Assembly: GCA_950022295.1 (NCBI GenBank)
Contig: OX465600.1
Location: 8,184,001 to 8,248,000, forward strand
Source: Bromus sterilis
Taxonomy: Eukaryota; Streptophyta; Magnoliopsida; Poales; Poaceae
Direction of reading: 5' to 3'
Length of the DNA: 64,000 nucleotides
Positions 34,210-46,004 of the stretch are shown here, piece by piece. The position numbers and the translations under genes were made by a program. The number at the start of each line of letters is the position of its first letter. Position 1 is the stretch's first letter. The notes beneath the pieces were generated by a model. The model saw only the letters and a program-made list of their open reading frames with translations, was not told the DNA's origin and searched no databases.

Positions 34210-34932
34210 ATGAAGAAGCTGTACCAAGGCAAGGGCCGCCGGGTGCACCCGGCGCCGGCGGCGGATGCTTCGGCGGCGGTGGCGCTGGCCATGCTGCCGG
34301 CCACGCTGCTGGCGCTCGTCGCCGCGCTCACGCCCGAGGAGCAGGAGGTGCTCGCCTACCTGCTCTCCGGCGGTGCCGCTGGCCCTGGGGCGGCCGCCGG
34401 GGGACGCCGCCGCCGCCTCAACGGCCCCCACCAGCCCGAGATGGGATGCGGCTGCTTCGGCTGCTACAAGAGCTTCTGGGCCCGCTGGGACGCCTCCCCC
34501 AACCGCCACCTCATCCACCGCATCATCGACGCCGTCGAGGAGGGCTCCGGCGTTGGTTCCGCCGCAGGAGCGCCAGGAGCTGCGGGTGCTACTGCTCGCC
34601 GCGGTCCCCGCCGCCGGCGCCGTGGACGCGGCGGGTCGCGCGCCATCGACGCCGCTGCCGCTGGAGACGAACCCGCGGAGACCGGCGTCGGCGTCGCGGA
34701 CCACCACCACCACATGGAAGCAGCCTGCTGCGCGTCCGACGGCGGCGACTACGAGGGCGACGAGGACGACGGCGCGGACAGCGTCTACGGCGCCGAGGAG
34801 GAGGCCATGATGACGGACGACAGCGACTGCTCCAACCCAGACAGCTCCGCCGCCGTCGCCGCCGCCGAGAAGAGCGCTGTGGGCAAGCTGGTGCGCTTCA
34901 TCGGCGAGAAGGTCTGGGCCGCCTGGACCTGA
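34210..34932 (+). CDS. Plant-specific conserved protein with CGCFGCYKSFWARWDASPNR motif
   Basis: Intronless gene for 240 residues of a plant-only family of unknown function. Landmarks in order: N-terminal MKKLYQGKGRRVHPAP; a hydrophobic LAMLPATLLALVAALTPEEQ segment and VLAYLLSG (about residues 28-58); the signature CGCFGCYKSFWARWDASPN with RHLIHRIIDAVEE after it (about 78-113); a low-complexity Gly/Ala/Arg stretch; an HHHH run; an acidic region (DYEGDEDDGADS); and a C-terminal KLVRFIGEKVWAAWT. From memory, related proteins in other plants share the start, the Cys/Trp motif and the final IGEKVW block. The open frame extends upstream to a GTG at 34159, but the ATG at 34210 matches the family start. 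Very high GC. The Cys pairs suggest metal or redox chemistry, but this is speculation. Confidence 0.85.
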   Translation: MKKLYQGKGRRVHPAPAADASAAVALAMLPATLLALVAALTPEEQEVLAYLLSGGAAGPGAAAGGRRRRLNGPHQPEMGCGCFGCYKSFWARWDASPNRHLIHRIIDAVEEGSGVGSAAGAPGAAGATARRGPRRRRRGRGGSRAIDAAAAGDEPAETGVGVADHHHHMEAACCASDGGDYEGDEDDGADSVYGAEEEAMMTDDSDCSNPDSSAAVAAAEKSAVGKLVRFIGEKVWAAWT

Positions 34933-36841
34933 GCCGAGCGCTCACCACCAAGTCGTTCGTTGGTAGATTAGGGAGGAGGAAGGAGACCGCCAAGAAGGTC
35001 AGTGAAACCAGTAGTAGTAGTAGTAGTAGCAGTTGGTTTTGTTCAAGCCGGCAAGAGCGCATCCGCCATTAGAGCAGCTCTATGCCGCCCCTTTTCGATT
35101 TTCTTGCAACTCCGATGATGAACGAGCAACCCCGAGGTTCTTCTAGGTGGTTGGAGATTAAGACGGCTCAATCCGGCCAAAATCTCCCCACCTGGGCGCC
35201 TCTCATGTACCATATTTTTGCTCATGTGCTTCAACCAAGAAACTTTCCCCATTTCCCCTGCGTCTTCTCCGACATTGACCGCCTGTTCTAGCAGATTCTT
35301 CTCCTATGAAATGGACTGTCGATTGATCCCTGCTAATAGTAGGCAGGAGAACTAAGAATCTCCATTTTAGATAGTGAGTAAAGCTCAAGAAAATGCTTGG
35401 TGCCAACCTCGTTGTCGCCTGCTCCATTTCCTTGTCTGCTAAGCAAAAGCATCTGCGCAAAGGCGCTGGGGGTTCTGCAAAGCCATCGTTAAACCTGTTC
35501 CCCACACAACTAGTGGGCTTTGGTGACATCTCCATGAACAATGGAATCATGCCTAGTACTATTAGTAGTAGTACAATCTTTTTAGTTGTTGATTGATTGA
35601 TTTGAGCAGCTCCTTCTCCAGCACGGGATGGATAAAGCTTGAGGCTAAGGAGGAACTAATCATAGGATTGTATCATCATCACCAACAACCACAAGCCCGA
35701 CGTGTCACAACAACACAAGTACATATGAAAACTAGTGCGAAATTTGACTCAAAAGCGGCAACCTACCGTCTTTTTGAAACACGCCTTTTGTTTCCTCCTT
35801 TGCTTTCATGGCTTTTTGCGTCTTCAATTGCTTCGAGATATTTTTTCCCCATGCACTACGGTAAAAAAGAATTGCTACTACTTGCAACTGCAAATCGAAA
35901 GTTATCCATCCGTGAGCCAAGTGTAGGTAGTTTGTTAGTTTCACTTTCACTCACTCTGCTTTGCTCGGCGAGGGAGGACGTGTACTCCACAAAATTAAGC
36001 TGTTTTCCTTTACTGCAGCCTGCAGCCAGTACAAAGCTTACTGAACTTTAGTAAGCTACTACTAGGACTAGGAGGGGCTAGTGCCAAACAAAATTGAGCT
36101 TAAGCTTTTTTGAGCTTTGCTTCCTCCAACCATGTCTTGGCTGATGTAGCTGGCGGCTCTAGTACCAACAGAAATGCTTACGTTTTTCCTGGCACGAGAA
36201 GAGCTGCAATTCCCTCCCATTGGTTGAAGAGAAAGCCCGGAAGCAAGGCCTACTGTTTGGCTGCTATCCTTTGCAACAGCTGCCGAAGAAGGTAGGGTAG
36301 GGTCTTTTTAGTTGCTTGATGCCCATACTGCCCTTACCAGCAAGAATTGGCATCCCAATTTTTTGGCCAAGTAAATTCTTATACTACTCCTCATTTGGAC
36401 AACTATTTTGGCAAAAATGGTGTGCAATTTAAACATTTGGAAAATCAAAGTCACTGTAGACAACAAAAAATATATTTTGGCGTGGGGAGCAAACAAAAAG
36501 TCACTGTAGCCGGTAACCTGCCAAAGCGAAGCGGACCTTGATAAGGTCGAGGGCACGGATGACGGGGCAGGTCAGGTCAGGTCACTCTTGCTCGACTACT
36601 ACCTGACGACGAATTTATGGGCACATACAATGCACCTGCTGCCTTGCGTGCTTCACTCACTGCCCCTGCTGCTCCAGTCCAAGGTACAGTGGACGCCCGC
36701 AGGAGCAGGATCATAATGACGGAGGGCGTCAATGTAATGTAACGGGGGAAAACAAACGCTCGCTCGCTGCATTTCGTACACTGCTCCTTTCGTCAGTGAC
36801 TTTATTTGTTTTCTTTATGACGGCGCGTTTGCGTTTGCGTT
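34933..36841. other. 3' flank and intergenic DNA
   Basis: 34933-35080 is probably 3' UTR, with an (AGT)n run at about 35008-35030. No gene is supported from there to 36841. Open stretches around 35593-36051 have no recognisable product. Confidence 0.35.
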
Positions 36842-37090
36842 GCACGGCGCCGTCCCACTGGCGTCTGTTCCCTATCTACTCTCTTTGTTTTAAATTATTT
36901 ATTTATGGCTTTAATTGATTTTTTGTTTAGGGTTATGGCTTTAATGGGTGATAAGTTGTATTTTTGTTGTTCTATCGTTTGTTTACGACAGACTTTCATA
37001 AAAAACTCTAATACGAGTAGCAGTAAGAAAAATACTTACTGGCCGTGTGCTCTACCGGTTCAGGTTTATACTTCTCAACATAACATATTA

Positions 37091-37191
37091 CTCCCTTCGT
37101 CCTAAATTAATTATCATTTAAATGATGTATATAGACTAAATTAGCGTTAAATACATCCATTTAAGCGACAAGTAATTTGAGATGGAGGAAG
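37091..37191. mobile_element. Stowaway MITE in duplication copy 1
   Basis: Ends CTCCCTTCGTCC and GATGGAGGAAG, flanked by TA (37089-37090 and 37192-37193). The corresponding place in copy 2 (about 38540-38555) lacks it. Confidence 0.8.
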
Positions 37192-39035
37192 TATATGATT
37201 TACTTTGGTCATAGATTAAAGTAGTGATGTATGAGATGTATAACATTTTTGTGAAAATGTGCCATGAAAATGGTACTGTGGATCTTTCAGATAAATCAAT
37301 ACATTGTTGCTCTAATATATAATCATGGTAAATCTGAAATACATATTAGGCATTAACTTAAACTGATAAAATAGTCAGACTAGGCGCTGTAGTATATAAG
37401 ATGAACACATTACCAATATTGCTGAAGAAATGACAAAAATAGGCAAACACAAATCACTCCAAAAAGAAGAGTTAGCACCAACCACCGTCATGACCGAATG
37501 ACACTTGACTTTGACGCATATTTTGTCGAACACATGACTGGATGACTTTGACTTTATCATCGGGCCGATTTTGCCACGTTACTTGTCGCACTTGTGACTC
37601 CACGACTCTGACTTTGTCTTCGTGTCGATTTGTCCATGTCACTTGTCGCATTCGTGACCAAACAACTTTGACTTTGTCGCACCTGAAACGGCATCCACCA
37701 TGCACCAAGTGTATTGATCCTATCAATGCTGAAAAGAGCAAACACGACGAGATGCCAAAATTAAGAATCTCCTATAATTAACAATGTCAAAGATGAGCGC
37801 ATCAACTAAAAAGAGATAGAAATAAACCCTCATCACATTTGGTACTCCTCAATGATAATTTTGTTTGATGGATTTGACGATCGTATTCCATGCACGACAA
37901 ATAGTGAAACAAAGGCAAACCTTTTTGGAATTTTGATACCTAATTATTTTACTTGGTAAATAAGTCTCCTCGGCTTTGATTTATCGTTTTCTTCTAAAAA
38001 TTGTAGGCATATGCACTCGATATTTTGACATTGATGTTTCAAAACATCCTTGGGGCATATCCAACGCCGATCCTTAGATAAATCAGACATTATTGGTCTA
38101 ACTTTGTCGTTGTGCCGATTTGGCCATGCCGCTTGTCGCACTCGTGATCCTATAATTTTGACTTTGTTGCACCAAAAATTGAGTCCACCATGCGCAAGTG
38201 TATTAAACCTATCAATGTTGAAGAGAGGAGATTACGAAGTTATGCCATACTAGGCCTTCTCCTCCACCGAACAAACACGAACACACATCGTGTGTACATA
38301 GTCTGATGCCGTCATGACACACCTTTTTATTTGGTACTCTGCTCCTTCGACGGCGATTTTATTTGGTTTTGTGACAAAGTTGCATGGCGCCATCCCACTG
38401 GCGTCTGTTTCGTACCTGAGTACATTATTGTTGTGGTTTTTGTTGTTCAATTGTTTGTTTACACGAGACTTTCATAAAAACTCTAGTACGAGTAGCAGTG
38501 AAAATATACTTACTGAATAAAGTAGTGATTTGTTAAGGTTTATACTATTATGTGATTTATTTTGATCATCGATTAAACTAGTGATGTACACGTACGAGAT
38601 ACTGTATATGCCATTTGTGTGAAAACGTGCTGTAAAATTGGCACGTGGATCTTTCAGATAAATCAAGACATTATTGGTCTAACTCATAGTTATGGTAAAC
38701 CTGCCCAGACTGATTAAGTCAGATTAGGTGCAATATAAGATGAATATATTACCAAGATTGGCGAAGAATTGACACAAATAGGCAAACACAAATCACTTCA
38801 ACAAGGATAGTTAGCACCAACCACCGTAATGTAATCGTTTGTCGCACTCATGACTGGATGACACTGACTTTGACGCATATTTTGTTGAACACATGACTGG
38901 ACGACTTTGACTTTATCATCCGGCCGATTTTGCCACATTACTTGTCGCACTTGTGAGTCGATGACTCTGACTTTGTCTTCGTGTCGATTGGGCCATGTCA
39001 CTTGTCGCATTCGTGACCGAACAATTTTGACTTTG

Positions 39036-39301
39036 TGTGACATCCTGGCTTAATAGGAAGGATAGACTACTCATATCAACAAGGTGCACCTGCTTTTCCG
39101 GAAGCACATCTTCAAAGAACTCCAAAGTTAAGCGTGCTTGGCTTGGAGCAATTTGAGGATGGGTGACCGACTGGGAAGTAGCTTCCAGGTGCGCACGAGT
39201 GAGGACAAAGTGCGCAGGAAAGATTAGTGTTGGTCTGTGGGGACAGTCTAGATCCCGCCAGGCGTACGCCGGGAACCGGTGGCTGTGGCCGGGGCGTTAC
39301 A
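39036..39301 (+). mobile_element. Cassandra solo LTR with 5S-rRNA-like segment
   Basis: A 266-bp unit runs from TGTGACATCCTGGC to GGGGCGTTACA, flanked by the 5-bp duplication CTTTG (39031-39035 and 39302-39306). About 39106-39186 matches 5S rRNA: AACTCCAAAGTTAAGCGTGC, GAGGATGGGTGACCGACTGG and GAAGTAG. LTRs carrying a 5S polymerase III promoter define the Cassandra TRIM elements of plants. There is only one LTR and no internal domain, so it is a solo LTR formed by recombination. The uninserted sequence is preserved in copy 1 at about 37670 (CTTTGTCGCACC). It should not be counted as a 5S gene. Confidence 0.92.
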
Positions 39302-40299
39302 CTTTGCCGCACCCGAAACTGCTTCCACCACGCACAAGTTTATTGATCCTATCAATGCCGAACAGAGGAAACACGACGAGGTGCCAAAATTAAGCCTTCT
39401 CCTATAATTAACAACATCAAAGATGAGATCATCAACTCAAAAGAGATAGAAATAAACCCTCGTCACATTTGGTACTCCTCATTGATGATTTTGTTTGATG
39501 GATTCGATGATCGTATTCCATGCACGACAAATAGTGAAACAACCTTTTTGGAATTTTTATACCTAATTATTTGATTTGGTAAATGAGTCTCCTCGGCTTT
39601 GATTTATTGTTTTCTTCTAAATATTGTAGGCATATGCACTCGATACTTTGGCATTGATGTTTCAAAGCACCTTTAGGGCATATCCAACTCCGATCCTTTG
39701 ATCATCAATTAAACTAGTGATGTGCAAGATATATGCCCACTTTTTTGTTGTAAAAATAACCCGTAAAAATATTACTGTATTGTGGATATTTCAGATAGAT
39801 CAGACATTATTGGTCTAACTTTGTCGTTGTGCCGATTTGGTCATGTCACTTGTCGCAGTCGTTATAGTATAAGTTTGACTTTGCCACACCCAAAATTGAG
39901 TCCACCATGCGCAAGTGTATTAAACCTATCAATGTTGAAGAGAGGAGATACGAAGTTATGCCATACTAGGCCTTCTTCTCCACCGAACAAACACGAACAC
40001 ACATCGTTTGTACATCGGTTGCACCAGCGCAAACCGAGTACATCTGCAGCCGTCATGACACGCCAACTTCGCCAATGCAATTTCTTGTTGGCTACTCCAC
40101 CTCTAGCTAACCCGCTCCACCCAAATTGACATATCTCCGAAATTACAGTTAAAAAAAGTAACGACGTCAAAGATTAGAGCATCAACTGAAAAGAGATAGA
40201 TATAAACCAAGATTTGTATCAAAGTTGTGAAGCATCAAAATTGACATGTTCGATGCCAAGAAATGTCTCGTTATCGAGGTGTCCGCCGTGAGGAAAATA

Positions 40300-40586
40300 T
40301 CTGGTGCTCCATGGCTTAGGTGCTAACATGCTTCAATCTCACAAAACTTGAATTTTGAAGCGTAAAACAGTTATTATATTTTACGTGAATGTTGATTATA
40401 TAAATGTTCGCAACCCCTAGAATTTTGAACTACAAACTTGATGTAGTCATAGGCATATGAAAAATAAAGATTTAGTGGTGAATAATATCATTTTTTGCTT
40501 TTGTCTTCTTAGAGCACTATTGCTGTTGGAATTGTTTTTTTAATGAGATTGAAGCATGGCATCACTTAAGCCATGAGAGCACCAGA
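40300..40586. mobile_element. Inverted-repeat MITE (CTGGTGCTC ends)
   Basis: The left end (CTGGTGCTCCATGGCTTAGG ... ATGCTTCAATCTCA) and right end (TGAGATTGAAGCATGGC ... CCATGAGAGCACCAG) are inverted over about 40 bp. The interior is AT-rich and non-coding. The target duplication is not clear. The GGTGCT start recalls the element at 4196. Confidence 0.7.
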
Positions 40587-40610
40587 CAGACATCCACTCG
40601 TCCAGCGTGT

Positions 40611-41432
40611 GCATAATACCATGGTTAATAGTATAGGCAGTTGCTGGATATGAAGAAATGTCATGTCATCTATAGCTAACCTTATATTTAAGAAAAGTAT
40701 AATAGGAAGGCTATAAGGAATATTACTTTATCAATATATGGCTCACATGTCTATGTCACAAAGTGAGTGCCTAGGAGCACGTGTTGTAGCTGGCTACTAA
40801 GAGCATGGTTAATAGTATAGCCAGCTGCCGGCTATAAGGAGATGCCATGTCATCTATAGCTAACCTTATAGTCAACAAGTATAATAGGAAGGCTATAAGG
40901 AATACTACTTTAGCAATATATGGCCCACATGTTTATCTTACAAAGTGCCTAGGAGCACGTGTTGCAGCTGGCTACTAATTAGTAGCCCGCTTCTCTTCTC
41001 TAGTCTCTTCTCTCTCTTCCAACTAAGCAACAATATACTATTTTATTCCTTATAGCCCGCCCAGTCAGCTCTATTGTGCTTGCTCTAAGAACAAGTACAA
41101 TAAGGTACAGTCAGCAGGCTGTAAGCATTAAAATATTATATTTGAGGTGAGGTGGAGGAGAGAGAAGAAGAGAGAGAAGAGAAGCGGGCTACAGATTAGT
41201 AGCCAGCTGCAGCACGTGCTCTTAGGCACTTTGTGAGATAGACATGTGGGTCATGTATCAATAGAGTAGTACATATTTATACCTAAGAGCAAGTACAATA
41301 GTGCCTAGTCAGCTGGCTATAAGAAATTAAATAGTATATTTGTGCTTAGTTGGAAGAGAGAGAAGAGGAGAGAGAATAGAAGCGGGCTACTAATTAGTAG
41401 CCAGCTGCAAACACGTGCTCCTAGGCACTTTG
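40611..41432. mobile_element. Cluster of one MITE family, left half
   Basis: Head-to-tail and inverted copies of a family of about 290 bp, with ends AGAGCATGGTTAATAGTA and CTATTGTGCTTGCTCT. A partial copy lies at 40611-40799, a full copy at 40800-41086, an inverted truncated copy at 41089-41280 and the first half of another inverted copy at 41286-41432. Shared interior blocks include CTATAGCTAACCTTATA, CCTAGGAGCACGTGTTG and GTAGCCCGCTTCTC. The last copy is cut at CCTAGGCACTTTG by the copia LTR. Confidence 0.75.
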
Positions 41433-43446
41433 TGTAGGGGAACGCAACAGAAAACAAAAAATTCCGCACTACGAACACGCCCAGGACCACTATGGAGACT
41501 GCATACAAGGTTTTGATCTGATCGTTACCGACTCGTAGCGCAGCGGAAGTAGAGTCGATGTAGATCGTCGGTGCAGATCCCCGCAGCTAGGATTTACAAC
41601 CTCCCAACCGCGAGGATGTTCTTTCTCGTCTGCTCCTCGAACAGCGCTCCGGGAGGCGGTCGGACAGTCCCTCGGACGGTGTCACGGACAGCCCTTCGGG
41701 AGGCCCCTCGAAACTCGATCGGTAACTCGGACAGCCCTTCGGGAGGACCCTTGAAACTCGAACGATAATTTGGACAGCCCTTCGGGCAAAAGATCGAAAC
41801 TACGACCTCTCTACGGGGTTGCACACATACGGTGTCAGCTATCCGACAGGGCTTCGCCGTCCAGAACTAGTTCCTGCCGGAACCTAGACAGCCTTTCGGC
41901 TCTACGAAACTATTTCGCTGGGAGGGAGAGAGAAAGCCAGATCATGCATGGCATTTGTATAGAACTCAAGGGAGAGCTTGGATCAAGGATATGGGGCTGC
42001 CCTCACACCTCTATTTATAGGAAACCCAAGGGGGCTTTCTTGGCTCCCAAGTCCTTCTAGAAGGCTTTCCAAAAATATCTCAAGTAGTACTTTTTACTAT
42101 TCATGACACCACTTTTTCGCGTTCGAAAAATCCGAAAATATTTTTATGGGTCTTAGAATAATTCCAATACCCACTAAAATGATTTTGGGCGCGTTCCGAA
42201 ACAATTTCGGATTAGTGATTTTCATCTGCGAAAAGCAACCTAAGGATTTCCGGCAGCTCCCGAACATTTCCGGCAGCTCCGAAATATTTCCGAAAAAAAT
42301 ATTTTATTCTTTTCTCCAGAAAAATTCCAGAAGTTACCAGAACAATTCTGGCACCCTCCAAAAGTACCAGGTGCTTACCGAAACCTTTTCGGCTTAGTGG
42401 TTCACTCCGAAACAACTTTTCGGTTTTACCGAAACTATTCCGGTGTTCTCTCTCCCGAACTTTTCCGTTTTCTCCGAAACCTTTTCGGTGACTTTCTCTC
42501 AGACTCCTTGTCTAGTATTCAGCAGATAGATGACCCTTAAGCGTGTGACCCTATAGGTTCGGTGAAGTATAGACATGACCCAGAACGCTTTCCGATCAAT
42601 GATCAACATCGGAGCCGTGGACACCCATATTGACCCCTATACCCACACGAATAAATATTCGAGTGAACCTCCAGTTGCCGTGTGCTATTCCTGTTGCTTC
42701 GCGATATGTTACAAACACCCGAGGTGGGACTTATCGGCATCCCCGTGAATCAACAACTTGTCCACTATGCCAGTTACCTCGTTTCCGGTATTGTTCTCTT
42801 TTCTCGTTCCCGTGTTCCGGCATCCCTGTGATCAAATCACACTGTGTCTGGCCAGACGATGGTGGATACTGTAACACCGAGAGGGCCCGAAGAATATCTC
42901 TCCATCGACGGAGGAGTAAATCCCAATCTTGAGCTACCAAGTTCCTGGTCATACTTTTCCGTGAACCCGTAAGCCGCCGTAATAGCCACCCTTTTACAGA
43001 TGACGTTTAACAAACCCCAAAGTTCACGAAGCATGTACGAAGAAACTCGATACTCTCATGGTCTAAGGAATTAAGCAAACGCTCAACTTTCTCTGTGTTA
43101 TAATCCATTAACTGGTGACGAATGTATCTCATAGCATAACATCAATCTGGGTCGATTCAACACAAATGTTCTTCTAACATTGTGCCCTCAAAGTTGCCGG
43201 CATAGTAATGCCCATGATCAGGAAAACAGAACCATCATGCAACACTTGAGCTAGTCTTAGAGGCGAGACTAGGAATATATATTTTATCCGTTTATTATTC
43301 CACACGTGCATATGAGTCTTCCTCCGAGCCTCGTGGTTATTGCAGACTCGAGAACCATTGCAGTTATAGCATGGAATATAAACATAATTACAAACATGGA
43401 GATAAATAATAACATTTATTATTGCCTCTAGGGCATATCTCCTACA
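41433..43446 (-). mobile_element. WIS/Angela/BARE-type copia LTR (3' LTR, minus strand)
   Basis: Read on the minus strand the 2014-bp LTR starts TGTAGGAGATATGCCCTAG, with AGGCAATAATAAA just after, and ends CTGTTGCGTTCCCCTACA; its termini are TGTAGG and CCTACA. This start and end are typical of the WIS/Angela/BARE group of Triticeae. Adjacent at 43447 (plus GACTCCCACTTGCAC) is the polypurine tract of the element, so this is the 3' LTR. The many small open stretches inside are not genes. Confidence 0.88.
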
Positions 43447-45780
43447 GACTCCCACTTGCACTAGAGTCAATAATCTAGTCAATGCTAATGCACTTTACAC
43501 CTATGGCATACTGGTGTAAAATATGCTCCGCTTGTGGTATAGCCTGATGTCCAACGGATCTGACAACTTCAGCTCCGTCTGTATCTTTGCATATCCTCGC
43601 GTTTTCACGCTTTCACAAAATTCATATTTTGTGTGGACTCGGCTTTGTATATATGTGAATCACTGGTCGAACCTTGATTCCTCAGACTGAGCTATGGAGC
43701 AACTATCTTCAATAGTGTTCCATTGACCAAAGCCATCTTGGAACCATACTAAGTTCATGAATGAACTATATTATTCAACATCTTCTTTTTCGCTTCTAAA
43801 GCGTCATCATACTCAGCCTTTGTTATAGAATTTGCCACAGTAACCTGTTTGGAACAATTCCAACTTACTGTGCCACCATATCGTGTATCACAAAAAACCC
43901 TTAACTTAGATCGAAAATCGCATGGAGCATTGATGAAGACTATATTGATGTAATTACTTACAACAAGCACTTCATAATCTCTTCTTGCGAGAAAACATGT
44001 CATCAGTGCTACTTTAGTACTCAATGACATTTTTCACTTTTGTCCCATGATCAGTACTTTGATCACTTTGGTATCTATACTCGCAACAACTTTGGAGTAT
44101 TGGACATATCTGGTTGTTTTACATACCATGGAATACATGATTAATCCCAACACGAAGGTGTGTGGAATCTCCATTATGTAATTTGCTCATCAGTGTTTTG
44201 GGACACTGAGTCTTGCAAAAACTCTTTCCATGTGACTTTGGCAAGAATCACTCCTTGTCGTTTTTAATGCTAAATTGTTTTGGCATCTTGTCAGTATGTA
44301 TTTTGGCTTAGCCCTATTAGGCAATTCTATCTCTTAGATAATTATGCCTAATATCAAGGCTACTTAGCCCAAGCACTTCATCAAAAAACTATTTTCAATG
44401 AAGTCCTAATTCATGTCAAGAAATTTATATTATTTCCAATTAACAATGTGTCAAGCACACACAAGGTTTTTAGAAATATTATTATGCTCCCACTTACTTT
44501 CTTGCAATCACAAGCATCTTCATTATCCATTGCTGAAATCAAACTCTTTTGACTATTTCATCAAAAACGAAGATTCCAACTCCATTATGCTCTCTTTTGT
44601 CCATCGCAGGAACTCTGAAGTTTGCATACTTACTAGCATCCTCTGGACTGACAAAATACCTTGGACTGTATCTCCAAGGCAGTATTTCCATCTCATGGAA
44701 ATCCTTTTGTCATCCATGTTTCATATCTCATGAATGAAATACATATTAATTGCTAGTTTAACCCGAACCGACTTTAAGCATCGCTACGGAGAGACAATCT
44801 CGCCGTAGTTAATTCCTTGAAATTGTTATAAGCAACAAGTCGAGCTTTATGGATAAAACATTTTTATCCGTATCAGTTTATAGTTCCATTAATATTCGTT
44901 AGACTCTAAGTCTTCTGAATGGTCCATCAAGATACAATCTTGAATTACGTATATGGAAACTATCTCGGATTTGTATTGGCATTTAGCCAATTCCGGAGTC
45001 AGGGCCCATCATCGCTTCCTTGATTATCGTAGGTATGTTGTTGTCTAACAACAATATCTCGTTTGCGCACCTGATAGGTTTGCACGAGTTTTGCCTACGT
45101 GGCTCAGTTGCAAGTTTGACCGAAATCCATACATCTCATGTAGAGGCTTCCGTATCAGTTGCAGTAGGAAACTCTGGAATCACTTCCAAGGTTCCTTTCC
45201 TTTGATCTGATGACGAAGATACTGTTATCTCGTCGAGTTGCACTGTCCTCCCACTCACCTTTTTGCAAGAACCATTCTCTTTAAAATCATACCGTTCTTT
45301 GTGGCAAAACCTTTTGCCTCGGCATAGTGGTGGAGGAATTCCCAATAATTTGGGATAACCTACAAAGTAGCACTTGTCTGATTTGGAATAGGTTTGTAAA
45401 CAGTTTACACAAGCCCCATATTCCAAATGTTAAGAAAAGATAAAACATGGTTGGGCGTACCATACCATGGCGTCATTTCAACAGACCTGATGGCGCTCCT
45501 TTCAGTGTAAAAGCCGCAGTCTCTAAAGCATTACATTAAAAGGGATAATGGAAAATTGATTTATGTCATCTTTGATCTTACCATGTCATAAATGGTTTGA
45601 TTACATCTTCAAGGACATTCCACTTGCAGTGGTGTTCCGGGAGGTGCAAGTTATGAAAACTCTTTTCACAACTCATCAGACATTGGCTAAACTTGTAACT
45701 CAAAAATTCCTTTCTGCAATCGAATTGTAGAAACATAATTTTCTGGATGGTGGGGTTAGATTGACAATAAATGTACCTTT
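43447..45780 (-). mobile_element. Degenerate copia internal region, 5'-truncated
   Basis: Minus-strand remnants of pol lie in the expected order away from the LTR. The RNase H end is at 43755-44030 (FCDTRYGGTVSWNCSKQVTVANSITKAEYDD). An eroded reverse transcriptase region is at about 44040-44750. The integrase C-terminal side is at 45136-45426 (SDKCYFVGYPK, KVSGRTVQLDE). Stops and frameshifts abound. Gag, protease, primer-binding site and the 5' LTR are missing; the break lies near 45780. Confidence 0.8.
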
Positions 45781-45839
45781 TCCAATCATTTGACTACTTT
45801 ATTCACGATCTGATTGGTGGAGGTAGAGGGAAACTTAAT

Positions 45840-46004
45840 TTTTTTGGGCCCCACCTAACTCTAACCCAAATAAGCACCTCTTTGGTGGGTTAGACTTTTT
45901 GGATGGGTTAGATGCATCTAACCAACTCTAACCCTCCTGTTTGGATGTTTTGGGGTTAGTTTGGTACAATCTAACCAACTCTAACTCTAACCCATGGAAC
46001 CAAA
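45840..46004. mobile_element. CTAACCC-rich repeat with GGCCATGTTTGG end
   Basis: On the minus strand it begins GGCCATGTTTGGTTCC and contains repeated TTAGAGTTGG/GGGTTAG phrases, as in a common grass MITE. Only one end is clear. The CTAACCC repeats are not a plant telomere array (which would be CCCTAAA). Confidence 0.45.

Larger units (their letters stand above)
36842..40035 (+). repeat. 1.5-kb direct tandem duplication
   Basis: Copy 1 (about 36842-38345) and copy 2 (about 38370-40035) share a long series of blocks in the same order: CCCACTGGCGTCTGTT; GACTTTCATAAAAA; GTGGATCTTTCAGATAAATC; AGGCAAACACAAATCACT; an internal array of units of about 60 bp built on TGACTTTGTC...TTGTCGCA; GTGTATTGATCCTATCAATG; CATGCACGACAAATAGTGAAAC; and GAAGTTATGCCATACTAGGC. 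Copy 1 contains a Stowaway (37091-37191) and copy 2 a Cassandra LTR (39036-39301); each insertion is missing from the other copy. No coding function is recognised. Confidence 0.85.

Noticed and set aside
34265..35072. Long alternative frames across the 34210 gene
   Set aside because: Arg/Ala-rich shadow frames of a high-GC coding region; only the 34210 frame contains the conserved motif.
39106..39186. 5S rRNA gene
   Set aside because: The similarity covers only part of 5S, lies inside a unit with LTR-type ends and a 5-bp target duplication, and is better explained as a Cassandra LTR.
41571..42060. Open frames with repeated short phrases (GACAGCCCTTCGGGAGG)
   Set aside because: They lie inside the copia LTR; the phrases are internal LTR repeats, not protein repeats.
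45840..46004. Interstitial telomere repeats
   Set aside because: Repeats are variants of CTAACTCTAACC, not the plant CCCTAAA unit, and occur within a MITE-like sequence.
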